Shown piece after piece: positions 61,855 through 64,000 of a stretch of 64,000 nt of DNA. Each line of letters begins with the position of its first letter. The first letter of the stretch is position 1. Below the pieces are notes generated by a model. That model was given only the letters and a program-made list of their open reading frames with translations. It did no database searches and was not told the origin of the DNA. A program made the translations under genes and the position numbers. This DNA is from CAXSBR01 sp964236495 (GTDB taxonomy: Bacteria; Actinomycetota; Actinomycetes; Mycobacteriales; Jatrophihabitantaceae), in the NCBI GenBank assembly GCA_964236495.1, contig CAXSBR010000013.1, positions 1 through 64,000 on the forward strand, in the 5' to 3' direction.

Positions 61855-62211
61855 TCAGCGGGAAACGGTCTCGCGCTTTTCCTTGATCTTGGCCTTCTTG
61901 CCGCGCAGATCACGCAGGTAGTACAGCTTGGCGCGCCGTACGTCGCCGCGCGTGACCACCTCGATCTTGTCGATGACGGGCGTGTGCACGGGGAAGGTGC
62001 GCTCGACGCCGACACCAAAGCTGACCTTGCGGACGGTGAACGTCTCTTGCAGGCCACCGCCCGAGCGCCTGATGACTGCGCCCTGGAAAACCTGGATGCG
62101 CGAGCGGGCACCCTCGATCACGCGGACGTGCACTTTGAGCGTGTCGCCCGGGCGGAAAGCGGGCACGTCGTCGCGCAACGAGTCGGTGTCCAGCGCGTCC
62201 AGGGTGTTCAT
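61855..62211 (-). CDS. rplS: 50S ribosomal protein L19
   Basis: L19 sits at the 30S-50S interface. The 118-residue protein has the block FRPGDTLKVHVRVIEGARSR, then SFGVGVERTFPVHTP and the C-terminal RRAKLYYLRDLRGKKAKI. The order rimM-trmD-rplS-lepB-rnhB is standard. Confidence 0.97.
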   Translation of the reverse strand: MNTLDALDTDSLRDDVPAFRPGDTLKVHVRVIEGARSRIQVFQGAVIRRSGGGLQETFTVRKVSFGVGVERTFPVHTPVIDKIEVVTRGDVRRAKLYYLRDLRGKKAKIKEKRETVSR

Positions 62212-62443
62212 CGTCGAATCCTCACGTCAGGGTGTACATCCGCGTCGCCAGGCGCGCGAAGGTGTAACCGGTCTAGGCGAAGTTGTGGCCACCGGCGCGA
62301 CGACCCGCCGAGCGAACCGACGAGACGGATACAGGGCTTGCGCCTACAGCGCCCACGCGCCATGTCGATGGCAACCGCTCCATGGTGCCATACCGGCGCC
62401 GTGAGCGGAAAACGGCGAGCCGCTCTGTAACAGGGGGCGATGG

Positions 62444-63178
62444 TCAGTTGGCCAGCAGATCCGGGCGCCGGGCGCGTGTGTGCGCGACGGATTGCTCGTG
62501 GCGCCAGCGCGCGATAGCTGCGTGGTCGCCCGAGCGCAGCACGTCGGGCACGGCCAGCCCGCGCCAGAGCGGCGGCTTGGTGTACGCGGGTGCTTCCAGC
62601 AAGCCCTCCGTGAACGATTCCTGCACCGCGGACAGGTCGTTGCCCAATACGCCGGGCAACAACCGGGCAATGGCCTCGATGATCACCAGGCTCGCCACTT
62701 CTCCGCCGAAAAGGACGTAGTCGCCCAGGCTGATCTCACGCACCGGCATCCGGCCGGCAGCATCTTCCAGCACCCGCGCGTCGATGCCCTCGTACCGACC
62801 GCAGGCGAAGACCAGCCAGGGCTGAGCAGCGAGCTGGACGGCGACGCCCTGGGTGAAGCGCTCGCCGCTGGGGCTGGGCACGACCAGGACCGGCGGCTGT
62901 CCGGTGTCGGGCACCAGTTCGTCGAAGGCGGCACCCCACGGCTCCGGGCGCATCACCATGCCAGGACCGCCGCCGTAGGGGCTGTCGTCCACGGTGCGAT
63001 GCACGTCCGATGTCCACCGGCGCAGATCGTGCACGCTGACGTCCACCACGCCGCGCTCGATCGCCTTGCCCAGTAGTGAGAGGTGCAACGGCTCCAGGTA
63101 CGCAGGAAAGATCGTAACGACGTCCAGCCGCAGCGACGGCGTGACGAGCAGGGTGTCGTCGACCGCGCGCGCGGTCAC
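62444..63178 (-). CDS. trmD: tRNA (guanine-N1)-methyltransferase
   Basis: TrmD makes m1G37 in tRNAs that read CNN codons and prevents frameshifting. The 244-residue SPOUT protein has LDVVTIFPAYLEPL at the N-terminus, DSPYGGGPGMVMRPEP, the knot region CGRYEGIDARV and ISLGDYVLFGGEVA. GTG 63178 overlaps the rimM stop by four bases. Confidence 0.96.
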   Translation of the reverse strand: MTARAVDDTLLVTPSLRLDVVTIFPAYLEPLHLSLLGKAIERGVVDVSVHDLRRWTSDVHRTVDDSPYGGGPGMVMRPEPWGAAFDELVPDTGQPPVLVVPSPSGERFTQGVAVQLAAQPWLVFACGRYEGIDARVLEDAAGRMPVREISLGDYVLFGGEVASLVIIEAIARLLPGVLGNDLSAVQESFTEGLLEAPAYTKPPLWRGLAVPDVLRSGDHAAIARWRHEQSVAHTRARRPDLLAN

Positions 63179-63780
63179 AGGTCGAACAGTCCCGCGGGCG
63201 CGTCGACGGTGAGCTCGCCGGCAGCGAGGTCGACATGCGGAACGATCGATGCGACGAACGGCACGAGGTGTTCCTGCACGGCACCGGCTCCCGGTCCGGC
63301 ATCGGAATTGGGATCGCCGCCGGAATCGCCGGAATCGGCGGCGGATAGAGCCAGCACCAGGTGCACACCGCCGGCGGAGTGGACCACCTCGGTCACTGTG
63401 CCGAGCACTGCACCGTCAGGATCGCGCGCCCGCAGGCCGACCAAGTCGGAGTCGTAGAACTCGTCCGGATCGTCGATCGGTGGCCGCTGCGATGCCGGCA
63501 TCGCCAACACCGTGCCGCGCAGCGCCTCGGCGGCAGTACGGTCGGGCACACCGGTGAAGGACACCAGCCAACGGTCGGCGTGCAGCCGTGCAGCCTCGAT
63601 GACGAACGCCGTGCCGCTAGCCTGCGCGCGCAGAACGACCCCGGCCGCAAAACGGCGGCCGGGGTCGTCACTCCACGCTTCTACCGCGACCTCGCCGCGC
63701 AGGCCATGCGCTTTGCCGATGCGACCGACGGCGACGAGATCGCCGTCGTCAGCACCGGCTGAGCCCGCGGGCGCGGTCAT
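63175..63780 (-). CDS. rimM: 16S rRNA processing protein RimM
   Basis: RimM helps 30S assembly near protein S19. The 201-residue protein has the N-terminal barrel (VAVGRIGKAHGLRGEVAVEA) and a PRC-barrel-like C-terminal half (EFYDSDLVGLRARDPDGAVL). A low-complexity D/S/G insert near residues 148-165 separates parts of the second barrel. It lies 14 bases downstream of the KH protein stop. Confidence 0.95.
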   Translation of the reverse strand: MTAPAGSAGADDGDLVAVGRIGKAHGLRGEVAVEAWSDDPGRRFAAGVVLRAQASGTAFVIEAARLHADRWLVSFTGVPDRTAAEALRGTVLAMPASQRPPIDDPDEFYDSDLVGLRARDPDGAVLGTVTEVVHSAGGVHLVLALSAADSGDSGGDPNSDAGPGAGAVQEHLVPFVASIVPHVDLAAGELTVDAPAGLFDL

Positions 63781-63794
63781 CGCAGAATCCCGCC

Positions 63795-64000
63795 TCAGTG
63801 CCGGTCGACGTCCACGACGTCGACGCGGATGCCTTTGCCGCCCACGCCGTGAATGACCTTGCGGAGTGCGGTGGCGGTGCGGCCGCCGCGTCCGATGACG
63901 CGCCCGAGGTCGTCGGGATGAACCCGGACCTCGAGCCGGCGACCGCGGCGATTGTCGACCAGTTCCACCACGACGTCATCGGGATGGTCGACGATGCCGC
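63795..64000 (-). CDS. KH-domain RNA-binding protein, 5' part outside window
   Basis: Only the C-terminal 67 codons or so are in the window; the start lies beyond base 64000. The sequence shows DDLGRVIGRGGRTATALRKV, with the GRGG loop of a KH fold, and ends VDVVDVDRH. Such small KH proteins lie between rpsP and rimM in actinobacteria. They bind RNA; the exact role is unclear. Confidence 0.92.
   Translation of the reverse strand, partial: GIVDHPDDVVVELVDNRRGRRLEVRVHPDDLGRVIGRGGRTATALRKVIHGVGGKGIRVDVVDVDRH

Noticed and set aside
62212..62443. Possible gene or riboswitch upstream of rplS
   Set aside because: No frame with support and no known riboswitch core; probably the rplS leader and promoter.

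Overview
The window is GC-rich chromosomal DNA from an actinobacterium (Actinomycetota). Nearly every gene is a compact, often overlapping housekeeping gene, and most of the minus strand follows the order seen around pnp, infB, dxr, rpsB, dprA and trmD in mycobacteria and relatives. Diagnostic genes include DUF2469 beside rnhB, a DUF4439 pair beside rimP, DUF2631 beside dxr and an Eis-type acetyltransferase. I cannot name a genus.

Layout. 1-1.7 kb is an accessory edge: the right end of an IS21-type element, an ECF-like sigma factor and a membrane protein overlapping it. 1.8-5.5 kb holds otsB and several small enzymes. 5.5-8.1 kb has a TPR protein, dapB and an M16 peptidase. 8.1-13.9 kb is a sulfate-uptake operon (sbp-cysT-cysW-cysA) with an Rrf2 regulator, then an MFS exporter. 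This block separates pepR-dapB from pnp, which are usually adjacent. 14.0-34.7 kb is the translation and RNA block: pnp, rpsO, ribF, truB, rbfA, DUF503, infB, ylxR, nusA, rimP, then ispG. Passengers in it are eis, a MATE exporter, a MetE-like enzyme, a UDP-glucose dehydrogenase, a HAD protein and a GNAT. 34.8-37.7 kb has rseP, dxr and DUF2631. 37.7-46.1 kb is an amine or amino-acid catabolism island: a saccharopine-dehydrogenase-like enzyme, an APC permease, an Lrp regulator, a class III aminotransferase, alanine dehydrogenase, an FAD amine oxidase and a PPOX-fold protein. 46-52.7 kb is DUF1697, rlmN, cdsA, frr, pyrH, tsf, rpsB. 53-64 kb is an M23 peptidase, a xerC-like recombinase, dprA, comM, yraN, DUF2469, rnhB, a tandem Nudix protein, lepB, rplS, trmD, rimM and a cut KH protein.

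How the genes work together. The sulfate operon has a perfect inverted repeat over its probable -10 element, and an Rrf2 regulator without cysteines sits at its distal end, so feedback control is likely. In the catabolic island a pyruvate-type aminotransferase would make alanine, which Ald returns to pyruvate plus ammonium. The permease promoter carries inverted repeats over both the -35 and -10 elements.

Most unusual features: an 83-residue insertion with eight hexapeptide repeats in the xerC-like recombinase, whose active site is intact; two genes (cysT and the FAD oxidase) whose only good start is a CTG overlapping the upstream stop, each with GAGG seven bases before it; a very long hairpin after infB; DnaA-box-like sequences between rpsB and the M23 gene; and ylxR, whose conserved N-terminus lies upstream of any normal start codon.
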